A stretch of DNA of 64,000 bases from Serripes groenlandicus (Eukaryota > Mollusca > Bivalvia > Cardiida > Cardiidae). This document shows, piece by piece, positions 13,401-28,400 of the stretch (position 1 is the first letter of the stretch; each line of letters starts with the position of its first letter). The stretch covers positions 25,384,859 through 25,448,858 of the forward strand of contig JASEVX010000007.1 of NCBI GenBank assembly GCA_031761405.1, read 5' to 3'. The notes below the pieces were generated by a model, which saw only the letters and a list, made by a program, of their open reading frames with translations, ran no database searches and was not told the DNA's origin. The position numbers and the translations under genes are program-made.

Positions 13401-16400
13401 AAATCTTTCAAGCCGTCTTGGAGATATTGAGCGGACACGATTTGGGACAGACAGACCCCAAGGACAAAAACAATATATCTCCACTGTATACAGGGGGAGA
13501 TGGTGGGTGGGCTTTAGGATAAGGACAGTACCCAACAAGTGTCCATTCTTGCGCTCAGACGGACAGACAGACATACCCAAAGGACAACAAGAGCTGTCGG
13601 AGGACAGCGCGCTCGACTACATGCCGCTTATTCACATAAAGCACTATTTCATTATATTGCATTTAAGTACTAGATAGGCGACACCTTAAGGGTTTCGCGG
13701 GATAGAATGAGTGAAGAGGAGCAGAATTATACCGAACTACCAACTGGCCACACGCAATACTAAATATATATGTTATGAATATGTAATTTCAATTCTTACA
13801 TGATTCAAAACGTAACAATTGATGACACTCAAGGTTTTTTGGCAACACAAAAATTATTTCCGCAAGTCTAAAAGATAAACACACCATACTATTGGTTTTG
13901 GCGCCAAAGCGATAACGTTATGACGTCATACCGCTGAAGTGCTGAACGTGACGTCACTTTCCAAGTATTTGGTCACGTGAAAATATTTGATTCAGGAGCC
14001 CCTATTAAAAGCATTCTCCAACTATCAAAACTAAATGTATGAGAAATTTAAAAACACCGTTGTTTGCACTGGATATTGGACAAGTTTCAGTATGAATTTC
14101 AGGTCTCTAGCTGAATCCGTTTTTTGCTGGTGCGAGATCTACAGAAATATGTAGTCAAAATGTCGATTTTTCGGGTTTTAACCTTAAAAATATCTGAAAC
14201 TAGATTTTTCCCAGATATAACGAAACCGCCCAGACTTAGATCGCATTGTGGTCTATCAGTGTGGCTAATTTCAGCGAAATCGTTCTCACCGATTTCTTTG
14301 TCCTCAAATCGCTGAATTTTACAACACATTGTGTCCCAATAGCCGTATAGACATTTGTTCCATAGAACAGAATAGAATAATTCTGTTCCACTACACTCAT
14401 TCTATACTATTAAATCATAAATGAATAGATATACATACATTTAAATATAATTTAAAAATAAAATTTCCTAAGTCAATCAAGGGACATTACTCCATATTTA
14501 GGATACAATGGAGTTATCTAACCTAATTGTACGATGGTCCTTAACAAATATGTGAAGTATGAAGTGATTTGAATGATGTAACTTTAACGTTGAGCTAAAC
14601 GCAAATGTTAAAACTGACCGAGTCCAAAATTAGCAAAACCTTAAAAAAAGGTTTTCCTAATGTTTGACACCATGCAAAACCCGTTTGATATGTTGAAGAA
14701 TTATATTTGATAAATAAATGATCACAATTAGAAAGAAATGTAACCAAAAATTAAGAATTTATCTAAAATTCTCAAAATCAAACAAAAATCATGTTTTTTA
14801 CCCCCTAAAAGTCACACTCAGCATCTTCAACATTCAATGTGAAGAAAGGTATTACATGTAATTATATTCCAAATATGGAAGCCCTAACACAAGTACTTAT
14901 TTAGAAAAATTAGAAAATTAGAAAATTAAATGAAAAAGCCAACTTGCCCTAAAACTTTAACCACCCAAAATCATTACCCCAAAAAGAAGGTAAAACTTCT
15001 TCAGCATACAATATAAAGAAAGGTATTAGATGTAATTATATTCCAAATATGAAAGCCCTAGCACAAGTACTTATTTAGAAAAAAAAATAAAAAAAATAAA
15101 ATCCAACTTGCCTTAAAACTTTAACCCCCGAAAATCATGTTTTTTTCCCCCAAAAGGAAGGTCACACTCAGCATCTTTAGCATTCAATGTGAAGAAAGGT
15201 ATAAGATGTAACTATATTCAATATGAAAGCCCTAGCACAAATACTTATGAATGAAAATCCCAACTTGCCCTAAAACTTTAACCGGACGCCGACGCCGACG
15301 CCGGGGCGAGTAGTAAAGCTCTCATATTCTTCGAATAGTCGAGCTAAAAACAATATCTCCACTGTATACATGGGTAGACATAATTATACTTGCATATTAT
15401 AGAGATTTTTCCTATTTGGCTAGATAAAAATTCAAATTTGACAGCTGCAGATTTCATGTATTTGAGAAAGGGTATATATGCACCCTTAAATAATATTTTG
15501 CTGTTCATTATGTAACTTAAATTATACCCTTACACACACATGCAACAATTCTGCAGATGAATTTGAAAATATCTTGGTAAACGGATTATCAATTTGAACA
15601 ATTTCTCCTTTGTCAAATTTTTATATAACAAGACATGGAAATTCCATGAAACCAGGTTTTCTATAATGGAAGGTGTTTGATTAAGAATTAACAGATCTGT
15701 CAAATCTTTCTGTTAATAGTTAATCAAAGCTAGTAATTCAAGTAACAGGGAATATTTCTATTGATGAATAATCATAATTACTTTGTCAATTAAATATATC
15801 ACAATTTTATCTAACAAATATCAGTTCAATACAGTCAATCGTGTGTTGATGGCCTCATTTATTAAGAAAATATAATAGATAACAGATATTAAGCAACCTT
15901 TTGTTGTAAGCAGCCACATTTTAGAATCCCTAATGCCAGGTTGATAATCAGTGATCTGCCTTAACCCTTTACTTGATAGTAACGCATTTATGCCTTTGCA
16001 AACAGACTAGATCCAGGGCCCGAGATTATGAAACTTACTCATATCTATGCTATATTCTTTTAAATTGCCAAGTTATTTAATATGGAGCATATTTGCGCAA
16101 AGTTATTTGAAAATATCTATATGCATGGTGAATTTTTTTTTGCATTTGACACATCGTCTTGATATGGTGCATGTTTGTGCCAAGTTATTTGAAAAAATCT
16201 CTATGCATGACAAAGTTATCATGGTCCGGACAAGAAAAGTTCAATTAAAGTCTATTTCTTATCACTGTGACCTTGACCTTGAATCTACAGATTTTTTTTT
16301 TGCATTTGGCACATCGTCTTGATATGGTGCATGTTTGTGCCAAGTTATTTGAAAATATCTCTATGCATGGCAAAGTTATGGTCCGGACAAGGAAAGTTGA

Positions 16401-19400
16401 CGCCCGCCGACTTCGCCAAACTAATAACCAGATTTTTCCTTCGGAAAACCTGGTTAAAAAGCAACTGCTTAAATTGTGTCAAAGTTCAGATACATCTCGG
16501 AAATGGTTAATATTTTTGCATTTGACACATCGTCTTGATATGGTGCATGTTTGTGCCAAGTTATTTGAAAAAATCTCTATGCATGACAAAGTTATGGTCC
16601 GGACAAGAAAAGTTCAATTAAAGTCTATTTCTTATCACTGTGACCTTGACCTTGAATCTGCAGATTTTTTTTTTGCATTTGGCACATCGTCTTGATATGG
16701 TGCATGTTTGTGCCAAGTTATTTGAAAATATCATATGCATGACAAAGTTATAGTCCGGACAAGAAAAGTTCAATTAAAGTCTATTTCTTATCACTTTGAC
16801 CTTGACCTTGAATCTACAGAATTGTTTTTGCATTTGGCACATCGTCTTGATATGGTGCATGTTTGTGCCAAGTAATTTGAAAATATCTCTATGCATGGCA
16901 AAGTTATGGTCCGGACAAGGAAAATTGATGCCCGCCGACTTCGCCAAACTAATAACCAGATTTTTCCTTCGGAAAACCTGGTTAAAAAGCAACTGCTTAA
17001 ATTGTGTCAACGTTCAGATACATCTCGGAAATGGTTAATATACACAAACTAGTATAACACAAACCTCACTCATATGCACCACGGACTACTAACATGTATT
17101 ATTAGTTTCTGTATTCATTGACCTAAGAATCATACAGATACATTATTGACGCCTATGAAGCAGATCACTATTGCCATCAATTTTTCAATTTGCCACAATG
17201 CTTTCATCTGTATTCAATATTAATAATTTCATTTGTAGAGATTTCAAATATTGTTAAATAGATGTCTTTAAAGCCGCCTGCTACACATTTGCTGCATGTG
17301 GGAAAAGTTTAATCAATATAATTTGACGTATTAAAAACAAGGGGGCCATGATGGCCCTGGATCATTCACCTAAGTTATGCAATCTGATTTGACATGCCAA
17401 TTACAATAACTTATTTTGCAGTCAGGTAAGCTGATACAAGAGGTCCAGTATAGCTCCACTGCAAAAAGGCAAACAACCCAAACCCTATGGTGTCTTTTGT
17501 CACATTAATACCTTAAAAGGTCACCAGAAATTGTGTATGTACTAGCTAGAAAATAAATCTAAACCTTTAAATATGGGCTTAAATGGTCCCTGGTTTCCAT
17601 CTTTTTTTACCAATCAACATGACTTGACAAAATCAGGTAGATCATCATCCAAGAAACATGTATACAAAATTATTTAAAGTTTTCACTTAAAAGAAATATT
17701 TCTTAAAGATTATTTGTAAATGGCCAGATACTTTCCTAAGAAGGAATCTCCTAGAGGTTCACCATTTCTACAAAATTATTTGGAAATTGTCCAGAAACAT
17801 TCTGCGGAGAAGATTTTAAAAGTTTCACTTTAGCCGTGTTATGTTTAACATTTTCGCGCACTCTAGCAGCCATGTATTTCCAGCAATAAATATGGCTTGA
17901 AGAAATCTGATTGAGAGTCTTCCAAGGATCATTTCTTCCAAAAATATTGAAAATCAGCCAACCTGTTTGGGAGGAGAACATTTAAATAAAAAAAAATGGT
18001 AACCGTGGACAAGAAAATTTTGACTAGCTAAAAACAATGAAGGAAATTTAGTCAGACTTGGGAGGATTCTTGCTGTGAAGTTTCATCCCAATTGAGTCAC
18101 TGGTTACAGAGGAGAATAGGTTGACACACAGATGATGGACAAAGTGCAACCATAATAACTCACCTTGAGCACTTTGTGTTCAGTTGAGCTAACAAGAGTC
18201 CAAAAAGAATTTAACCTGCTCTACTTGCGTTTGGAATATTGTGTTCTATTTGAATAGGTTTGTGTTCTTGCAGATATAACCAGAGAAAGCAAGTTCTAAA
18301 AGAATCAGATGTAACATTTAGTATCTTTTCCACTAACATATGACTTTCCACCATTTGTGTTAAGTTTGCAATGCCATGTTCTCAGATTGTGTTCGGTTTT
18401 TTTTAAATTTTATAGGCTAAATGAAACAATAATATTTTACAAAAAAGATGACATTGAAATAGGTGGATCTGTCATCCAAAACGAGCTGCTATGATGTGAC
18501 TTTTTTATGAAAATTTGAAATTGGCAATAGAATAGTTTAGTATACTTTGGTAGATTTTGTGTGCTCACTGAAACCATATGGAAACATAATTATAGGTTTT
18601 CAACTTTTAAGCTCAAAGTTAATTTTACCCCCTTTTTGATGATGCCTGATTGCTATAATTTTAAAACCAATATATTTAACTTGAACAAATAAAGTAGAGG
18701 GTCACATAACCAAGATTTATATACAATTATCTTGAAATCAGACAAGCAAATTTCATAAGATTGAAATTTTGTAATTTTGCCCCTTTTCTGATGACTCCCA
18801 ATGTTCCAAAAATTAGTATGGTTTGAGCGATTTCAGCAGACGGTCACTGAAGGATTATTTTTACTAAATGATATAGGACATTCAGAGAAGAAGAAGTTTA
18901 ATGATTGGGCATTTTACCGCCATTCTGATAGCACTTTCCATGTAATTTATATCTTGAACAAATGAAAGAGGACCACCAAATGAGCATTCCTGTTAAGTAA
19001 GATTAAAATTGGTCTAGTGGTTTTTAACCCTTTCCCTCATATAGACGCTTTCTGACGCCTCTGCAGCAGACGGCTTTTTGAAAACATAGTGACAAAAGAA
19101 GAAATTGCACAAAACGTACAATTTCTCCTTTTGCCACAATGTTTCACACTTTTTGTCATAGGTTATCCATTCAATTACGGAGATTTTCTATGTTTTGACA
19201 AAATACGTTCAGAGTCGTCTGCTGCAAAATTGCCGTATGAGGGAAAGGGTTAAAAGGAAATGTCATTATAGGCTTTAAGAGAGTGACCACTTTGAGCCTT
19301 AGGCTCAGGTGATCTAATAAAAGACTATATTTAAAATTGAACCCTGTTTTGAGCTGAATATATGTTGAAAAATGTTATATTTCAATTGTGTGTATCAAAT

Positions 19401-22400
19401 TTGAAGCCAGTCTACCAAAGATTGAAGATGTTAGTTTTATTTATTTAATGCCATCTTAGTAAGACTGTTTCGCTCATTCATTGATGCCAGACAAAAACTG
19501 ACATTACAAGCAAAACTGTTAAAATATACTTAACATTAACCATTTCCTTGATACAGTTTGTGACCATGCATGATTGATGAAGACTTGATAAGAAGTATAT
19601 GTATCAAATTAATTACAGACGAACAGGTCAATTTACCAAATTTCGGCAATAAATGGGGCAAGCTTGCAATTCTCAAGAATTATGTTTTTATCATCAGGTA
19701 TTTTAAAAGCTGATGACTAATTTAATGTAACAAACCAGAGAAAGGGTTAATAGATATAAATTTGTTACTACATACCAGACTGTTATTTGTGTTAAAGGTT
19801 ACAATAAGCTGTTCCCCAGCCATATTAGTCAAATTGTGTACCCTGAAGTCGTCATTTCTTAAAATCACACTTCCTAGAACTAATTGCTGCTGAAATTGTT
19901 TCATTCTTGGAATCTGAAACAAAAAATATTCTCTTACTTGAGACTAAGCCCAGAAGAATAATCACATCACACTCTGTGGAGAAAAGATAATGATCTAAAA
20001 CACGAAACATGACCATTTTCTCAAGCTTGATTTTACATTTTATTTTTGCGATATTTTGTGAGTTTTTATTTCTTTCTTTGCATCAAATAATTCTACTTAT
20101 CAGATCAGCATCGTAAATAGATTAATCAAATTTAATAATATACAGGAAATGTAACAATTTCCACAAGATTCAATGATTATCCATAGGCATGCTAATGTTG
20201 TTCCTAAAATGTAAACGACTTTTGAAAACATTGTGGCAAAAGGAGAAATTGCTCATTATGAGCAATTTCTCTATTTTTTCACAATGATTTTACCTCATTT
20301 CCCATAGAATCCTTTAATTTATTGAGATTTTTCATATTTTTATGCATAGAAGATTTTCAAAGTTTTCTGCTGCATACTTGTTGTATGTGGGAAAGCGTTA
20401 AAATACTACATCAGGTAACAATTGAAAGGATGACAATAAAAGGTCATACAGGATAGGGTAGTCCTTTATCCACAGGAACAAACAGTGTGAATTTCCTGGA
20501 ATACGATGAGTTCTTTAGTTCTTCAGATAAGTCATCACCAGCCAACTGCCTGGTACTCTGTAAAAACCAAAAACCCAAACCAGTTTTACCTCTGAAACAC
20601 CTCTGGAGTCGACAATTTTGAAAACATCTTGCCAAATATATAGAAAATCTTAATGAAAGGAAGTATGATTATTGAATTAACCCTTTCCCTCATACGGCAA
20701 TTCTGCAGCAGACGACTTTGAACATATTTTGTCAAGAAATGGAAAATCTCTATAATTGAATGGATAACCTATGACTAAAAGTGGAAAACATTGTGGCAAA
20801 AGGAGAAATTGCTTTTTTGGAATAATTTCTTCTTTTGTCACTATGTTTTCAAAAAGCTGTCTGCTGCTGGGGCATCAGAAAGCGTCTATATGAGGAAAAG
20901 GGTTAAGTTGAAAACAAGTGGAAATTGATCACATCAGTCAACCAACCTTCAGAATATTTGAAACTGTGAGCGATTATGATCAAATTGCACTAGTTTTTTT
21001 ATTCAACCTTTCCCCTCTTGAGCACATACGACTTTTAACCCTTTCCCTCATACGACAATTCTGCAGCAGACGACTTTGAACATATTTTGTCAAAAATTAG
21101 AAAATCAACTATAATTGAATGGATAACCTATGACTTAAAGTGGAAAACATTGTGGCAAATGGAGAAATTGCACGTTTTGTGCAATTTCTTCTTTTGTCAC
21201 TATGTTTTCAAAAAGCCGTCTGCTGCAGAGGCGTCAGAAAGCGTCTATATGAGGGGAAGGGTTAATACATTCTGGCTGATGAGCAAATTCTCCTTTTGTC
21301 AGAATATTTTAACTTTTACTCAATAATTGTCCTTTCAAAATCTCCTTGTTTGTCACTCAAAATGTTTCAAAGTCATCAACTACAGATTGGTTGTATGCGG
21401 AAACTTGTTTATGTTGACAAACAGAATGATTCTGATAAGACTAAGGTGTAGAGGATCTCCTTTGCCTGTAGAAGGTCCAGGTTTTAAAATGCATTAACAT
21501 TCTCAATGAAACAACAAATCTGAAGCAGACAACTTTAAAACCATGTAGCAAAAAGTATATCTATTAATGAAAGCATGATTATTAATATCAGCAACTTTCT
21601 CTATTGCTACAGTGTCTTCAGAAGTCGCCTGCTGCAGAGGCATCGATGTGTCAATATGTGGGAAAGGGTTAAGTTCAATGTGGTATGAAATTTTCATAAT
21701 TGTGTTGTTTTTCTCTTCTTATTCTTCCTTTGTTGGTAAGAAGGTGTAATTATCTAGACATAAATGCCTTACAACCTAACTTTAACCCTTTCCCACATTT
21801 TGACACTTTCTAACACTTCTGCAGCAGACGGCTTTTTGAAAACATAGTGACAAAAGAAGAAATTGCTCAAGACGAGCATTTTCTCCTTTTGACACAATGT
21901 TTTCCTCTTTTAGTTATAGGTTATCCATTCAATTATAGAGATTTTATTTTTTTGGACAAAATATGTTCAAAGTTGTCTGCTGCAGAATTGTCGTCTGAGG
22001 GAAAGGGTTAAAATCACATGCTGTCAGGGAGTTGACATAGTAAAATGTCTGCGATTTTTATTACACAAATTATAATTATTCAGGATGACTGTATTTTTAC
22101 TTTTTGACATTCATGCCAAAATCAAAATAGGGTAAACATGCATTTTAGGACACAATAATTATGTGCGAAAAATTTGTTCCAAGCCAAAACATTGACCTTC
22201 TCTCCAGAATTTGGACCCGTTTTACTTGCACCTCATAAATAGCTATGTTTTAAACCCTAAAAGAGGGCCTGTACAAACTTTGTAGAAGATACATTTAGGA
22301 ACATGATTTATTGTGGAATCAAGCTAGAAGTTTCAGAGATGATTTACATGCACAACCATATCTCTCTTTATGACTCGACCATAAACCCCATGTTAAGGAA

Positions 22401-25400
22401 GAGTAAACTAGTCGTTGCACAACCATATCTCTCTTTATGACTCAACCAAATCCTATGTTAAGGAAGAGTAAACTGGTCGTTGCACAACCATATCTCTCTT
22501 TATGACTCAACCAAACCCCTTGTTAAGGAAGAGTAAACTAGTCGTTGCACAACCATATCTCTCTTTATGACTCAACCAAACCCCATGTTAAGGAAGAGTA
22601 AACTGGTCGTTGCACAACCATATCTCTCTTTATGACTCAACCAAACTCCATGTTAAGGGTGAGTAAACTGGTCATTGCACAATCATATCTCTCTTTATGA
22701 CTCGACCAAACCCCATGTTGAGGAAGAGTAAACTGGTCGTTGCACAACCATATCTCTCTTTATGACGCAACCAAACCCTTTGTTGAGGAAGCGTAAACTA
22801 GTCGTTGCACAACCATATCTCTCCTTATGACTCAACCAAACCCTATGTTAAGGAAGAGTAAACTGGTCGTTTCACAACCATATCTCTCTTTATGACGCAA
22901 TCAAACCCTTTGTTGAGGAAGAGTAAACTAGTCGTTGCACAACCATATCTCTCTTTATGACTCAACCAAACCCCATGTTGAGATTGACTTATATGGATAT
23001 TGGAATGTGAAATACTCTTCTAACATGTATCTAGAACTCTAATCATAAATGATTTTCACAATCATAATGTAAATATGTTGTCATTCATACATTTTAGAAG
23101 TAAGAAGTTAAGAAACTGTATTCCTGGGAAATATATTGTGTATTGCAGGTGCTGAACCCTTTCCCACATACACCTTTGCAGCAGACTTGTGGACAAATGT
23201 AGCAGAAGGAGAAATTGCTCATTTGCCACAATACTATAACTCTATTTTAATAACTATACTTTCATTTATGGAAAGTTTCCATGTTTTAGCCTATAATTTT
23301 TCCTAAGTGGTCTGATGCAGATTTGTTTAATATGGGAAGGGATTAAATCATTACTAGATGTTTGATGTCTCCTGCAAGATAGTTATGTCTTTATTTGTAT
23401 GTAAAATGAGCCCTGGATATATGGTATACAAGAGAAAGTTGATGCAAGGCATCAATGTCGCCGGAAAAGACTGCATTGATTTATTTTTTAACACACATGT
23501 ATTCTTGACTTTCATTAGTCTAAACATACACATAATGTTTTCATAAGGACTAATTCCAGGATTTTTGAAATTCCACATAGATCTACAAATTTCAGGATTT
23601 CTTTAGGTCAGGATTTTGGATGTTTTGTATTTGTCAATAAAACCACAACAAATTAATACATTTTGGGATTTAAATCTACATGCTATAAAAAGCTATTAAA
23701 CCCTTTCCATGTCTGAAGCAACAATGAAAACTTTTAAACGCTTAAAACATTGAGAAAACGGTTAAATTGCTGAAGACATGAACTTCCTCCTTTTTAATAA
23801 TAATTATAATAAAATTGATTTCACAGATGTTAAAATTTATCCTCATGTTTAAAACGTAGACCACACTTGTAACAACATATCAGCTAAATTGTTTATATAA
23901 ATCGTTGATGCATACAATATATGTTTGGCGCAAGAGAAATGCCAGTTGCGAGTCCCATTACTATTTAATAGATGGCAAGTATGAAATTAATTGGGTGCGA
24001 AAGAGCAGATTTTCTTTATTTCTAAATCTATTGTTTATCAGAGTTTGTTCTTCTCTTAATTTGTTTCAAGCCAAATAAACATTTAATATCACATATATTC
24101 AATCATTTAAGTGTGTAATATTAGCTATCTATCTGTAATAAGGTGTTTGAGCATTCTTTCGAAATGTTGACCCTCGTGTCAGGCTTCATCGAGTCGTAGT
24201 GTCAGACATCGAAGAAAGTGAATAAAAAATCAGGCAAAGCTTTAGTGCATGTTTTATTCCACTGCATTCGAGAGAAAAAAAGCATTTCTCTATTATCTTT
24301 CTTTCTCCTACATTCGGCCCATGCACTCGTTTCGTGACGTTTAAGAAATCAATTTATCATGCGACATTTTTTGTCTGCCTAAACAAGTCACTTTTCTAAG
24401 TTTACAATTTACTTCCGGTTACTTCGCTTTGTTTACATTTTGGCAATATGAAACTAGGTCACAAACTGAGGAAAAGGCGTTTCGACGTTCACGACCGATA
24501 AACAGGCTTATATATTTGAGACATATTTTCACAAATTATTTCTTATTTTTGTTTCTGTTACCAGTTTATGTTGATACTTATCTATTAAAAGGAGAATTTG
24601 ACGTGATTTTTTATATCGATAGTCTACTGCAAGCAGGTGCGCATATGTAAACAAATTATAGACTGTGCGACGTAAAGGTTTGTAGTTATCGCCTTTTGAT
24701 TACATAGTTTATGAAAATAAAGTATCGCAGTCTAGCTAATAGGGACTCATTTGTCTTCGTAAATAAAACACAAAAACGTAAATGCCAGTCAAAATAAAGA
24801 AACTGCACACACTTAAAACATCGGAATATTTATTTCATTTTAGATGTGTCATAACTTAGTGTTTTTAAACAAACGCAATTATAATATGTTCAAGACATTT
24901 AAAAAAAGAAAATCTAATAATAACCCCCCCCTCCCATGTCATTTCTGAAAATCTATTAAAAATAGAAGTCGCGGGCTTCTGCCCGGCGACTAATAATTCA
25001 TTGACAGGCGCGTAGCTGGGTCGATTTGTGGACTACGCACCGAAAAAAAATTCGGCTCTATGGGCTCAGGTGACTTCTGGTGTATATTTCACAATTTCTA
25101 AATGAGCCTACTTGATACCCTTATGTACGGCATATCTACACAAAATACCCTAACCACGTTTGCAGCATTCATAATTTATTTTTACCAACATTGACTGGCA
25201 CTTCAACAAAAGTGAAACCTCGAAGAAACCGAACTGAGTGATCGCAGTTCATATGCCCCGGCTTTGGCATCACCATAGTTAAGGAAGAAGTCATCTAAGC
25301 TGTCAACGACCGTCGTATACGAGCATTTGAAATTGTTAAGTGCGACTGTAATTTAGTCCGATTTTCCATGTGTTTTATGCTTACTTCGTTTCATGAAAAC

Positions 25401-28400
25401 GCAACAACCGTTTGCCCGAGAAGTAAAACAGGAATGCCACTTCTTGAACGGTCTTTATCATGTTTCTGGCAAGTGGCTCTTTGGGCGCATGCTATAGCAA
25501 GGTTTGGACAGTGAGCTCTGTAGTGGTTGTACACTGGCTACGTCGGGAATTATCTGCCGAACTCGCTCGAACACCACGGAACTTTCCGGACATGTTGGAT
25601 GCTCCATCGTAGCCTAACCGACGTGGTTGTATGGTCGAAGTACCTCAAACAGAGCGCCACTTGCTCCATAGTAGATACGTCAGTGGCTTCGTCTGTCATA
25701 TACCCAAAGAACGGAACACTTTTGCATTTGCGCACAATTTCCTCACTAATTCGATCCCCGCATATCGTGATTACTTCATTTTGTATAGCGGATGAAGTGT
25801 ATCGCGTCACCGTTCTTCAAATGATCACGCAGCACAGGGTTATATTTGGCTTGGTATTCTAAAAGTGCTTTAAAGTAACTATTTGTATCCTCATGACCAT
25901 GCATAGCTAGATTGTGTTTACAACAAAGGATATAATTGTATCAATTATGCCTTGTAAGTTGTAATACATGTATGTTCTTGCTAACTAGGTCACCATTGGC
26001 ATTGGAAACTGATTGGGCAATGCTTTTCTCAAATCCAGACATAACTGCAGTGAAATGTTCAGCCGCTTCAAGCGAATGCGCATGTGTTTTGCACTTAATG
26101 TGAGCGGTGATAACCTTGCCAAGATTGCTTGGGTCGGTTGATTGTTGCAGGTTGCGACACTAGCGATCTCTTCTCAGATCCAAATAAATAGCACGGACCA
26201 CAATTCGCTCCAACAATATACGTCGAATATCGTACTCCCATGTACAATATGAAAATACTATATGACTGTATACAAACTACATAGGACATCTAATAATTAT
26301 CAATAAATATAGATTATTCGTGATCATGTCTGAATTGTTCTGATTTGTCCGTTTTCACCCTTACCCTCCTTAGGGTCCAGTTTTTATTGCATTTTTCGCA
26401 TTTGTTTCATTTTCATTTTTGGAACTCTCAAAGTATTTCTTACGCATGTGCGTACGTGCGTAAGCCTAGCTACGCGCCTGATTGAACAGTTTACCTCATT
26501 TGTTTTTTTGCAAAAGTCACCTGCGAGGGAAAAAGCTGCATCTAGAACATGTGATGTATAACATTTTAGGAAAGGGAACAGGAGCTTGTTTTCAGAAATC
26601 TGTAATTTGTCCTTTTCTCACATTGTTTTCACTACAATTACTGCAGATAATAGTAATATTTACAGCAACAGAAAACAGATAAATTCTGCAGCAAGCATAT
26701 ATTATTATATCTTGAAAAAATATATTGGAAAATGACAATTTGTTCAAAACAGTTTTAATGTTCGAGATGGTACCTGGTTTTCATGAGATGTTTTTAAAGC
26801 AGGACAGCCTGAAAATATTCTATCAGGTTCCATTACCATAAAAGTTAACTCTGTGATCAAATATCTGATTGGTCAGGAACAAACACTTTCTGGAAAATGA
26901 CCATTAAGAAGTATCATATCCAGCATAGAGTTCCTTTCCAAGCACAGTAAATAATTCCAGAGTTTTATTATAAAGTTTTTGGCCACATGTGTACAGTAAA
27001 CATACCTTGATAAATGAAGAGACTCCGTGTAGTGTCAACAAAGTTGAAAAGATATCAGCATTGCAGGCAGTCTTACCATCTCCTACAAACGGTGATTTAC
27101 AGCTGCATTTTACTCCTGTCGACACCTGAAATACACCTTTCCAACATGAAGACACATTCTGACACTTCTCAAACAGACAACTGTTGAAAACATCGTGGCA
27201 AAAAAAAAGAAACTGCTCAATATGAGCAATTTCTTTTTTTACCACATGTTTTTAAGTATTTTCCATGTTTTTATCCAGATGTTTTGAAAGTCATCTGGTG
27301 CAGATCTCTCACAATATTTGGGTCAAGACTTATACACAACAATGGCTATTTCAAACGTAATTTTCCTTTACAATAACACAAAACAATACAAATTTGGCCC
27401 ACCTATAATAGTATCAGAATTAATTCTTTTTGTATATTTGAAAATACTCAAAGCATGTAAAAGCCATTACCATCTACCAAATGATTAATGCTCTCCCACC
27501 TACAGGTGCTTTTTGTTACCATTGTGTAAACAGGAAAAATAATATAGTAATATTTTCAATCATATATATTTTCCAAAGATTTATCTTTATATGTTTCAAT
27601 GTAGTCTGCTATAGATTTGTTATATGCATGAAAATGAGGGTTAATGCATTACTTCACAATATAAAGATATATTTTCATGTTTAAACATCATAACTTGCTA
27701 ATTTAGGCACTGTCAAAACATGCATACCCCCAAAAAATCCCTATACCGACTTTTTTTTATATATCTATAGCAGTAATTTTGACAGTTTCTACAATATTTT
27801 CAAAGTTCAACTGTCTTAGCCTTGCCTATATTTAACAATGTATGTATAGGCAATATTATTGTAAATATCTATAAATGTAACTGTAATAATTGAATAAAGT
27901 TGAAAACATTGTGGAAAATAAGAAATAACTCATAAGTAACAAGAGGGCCAAGATGGCCCTAAATCAATCATATGAATATTTTTAAAGTGTTTACCTAAAC
28001 GAGTCTATGTAAAACAAGTGATCCCCAGGGTGGGGCCATTTTTGACCAATCTTGGTAGAGGTCCACTAGATGATGTTATATTTCAAATATCAACTTTTAG
28101 ACAAGATTTTTTAAACTTTTTCCCTATACAAGTTTAATATTATGTAAAACAAGTGACCCTGGATGGGGCCATTTTTAACCCCAGGGCTATAATTTGAACA
28201 ATCTTCATAGAGGTCAACTAGATTAAGCTACATACCAACCCCAGGGCTATAATTTGAACAATCTTCATAGAGGTCAACTAGATTAAGCTACATACCAAAT
28301 ATCAAAAGCCTGGACATTCTACCTTTCAGACAAGAAGATTTTTAGAGTTTCTCCCTATACGAGTCTTTGTAAAACAAGTGAACCCTGGGCTGAAGCCATT

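Noticed and set aside
16047..17038. Plus-strand open frames of 80-142 codons
   Set aside because: They are translations of the 160-bp tandem unit and recur at 40766-41198.
20555..20557. Alternative exon 13 acceptor two bases downstream
   Set aside because: It would break the reading frame between exons 12 and 13.
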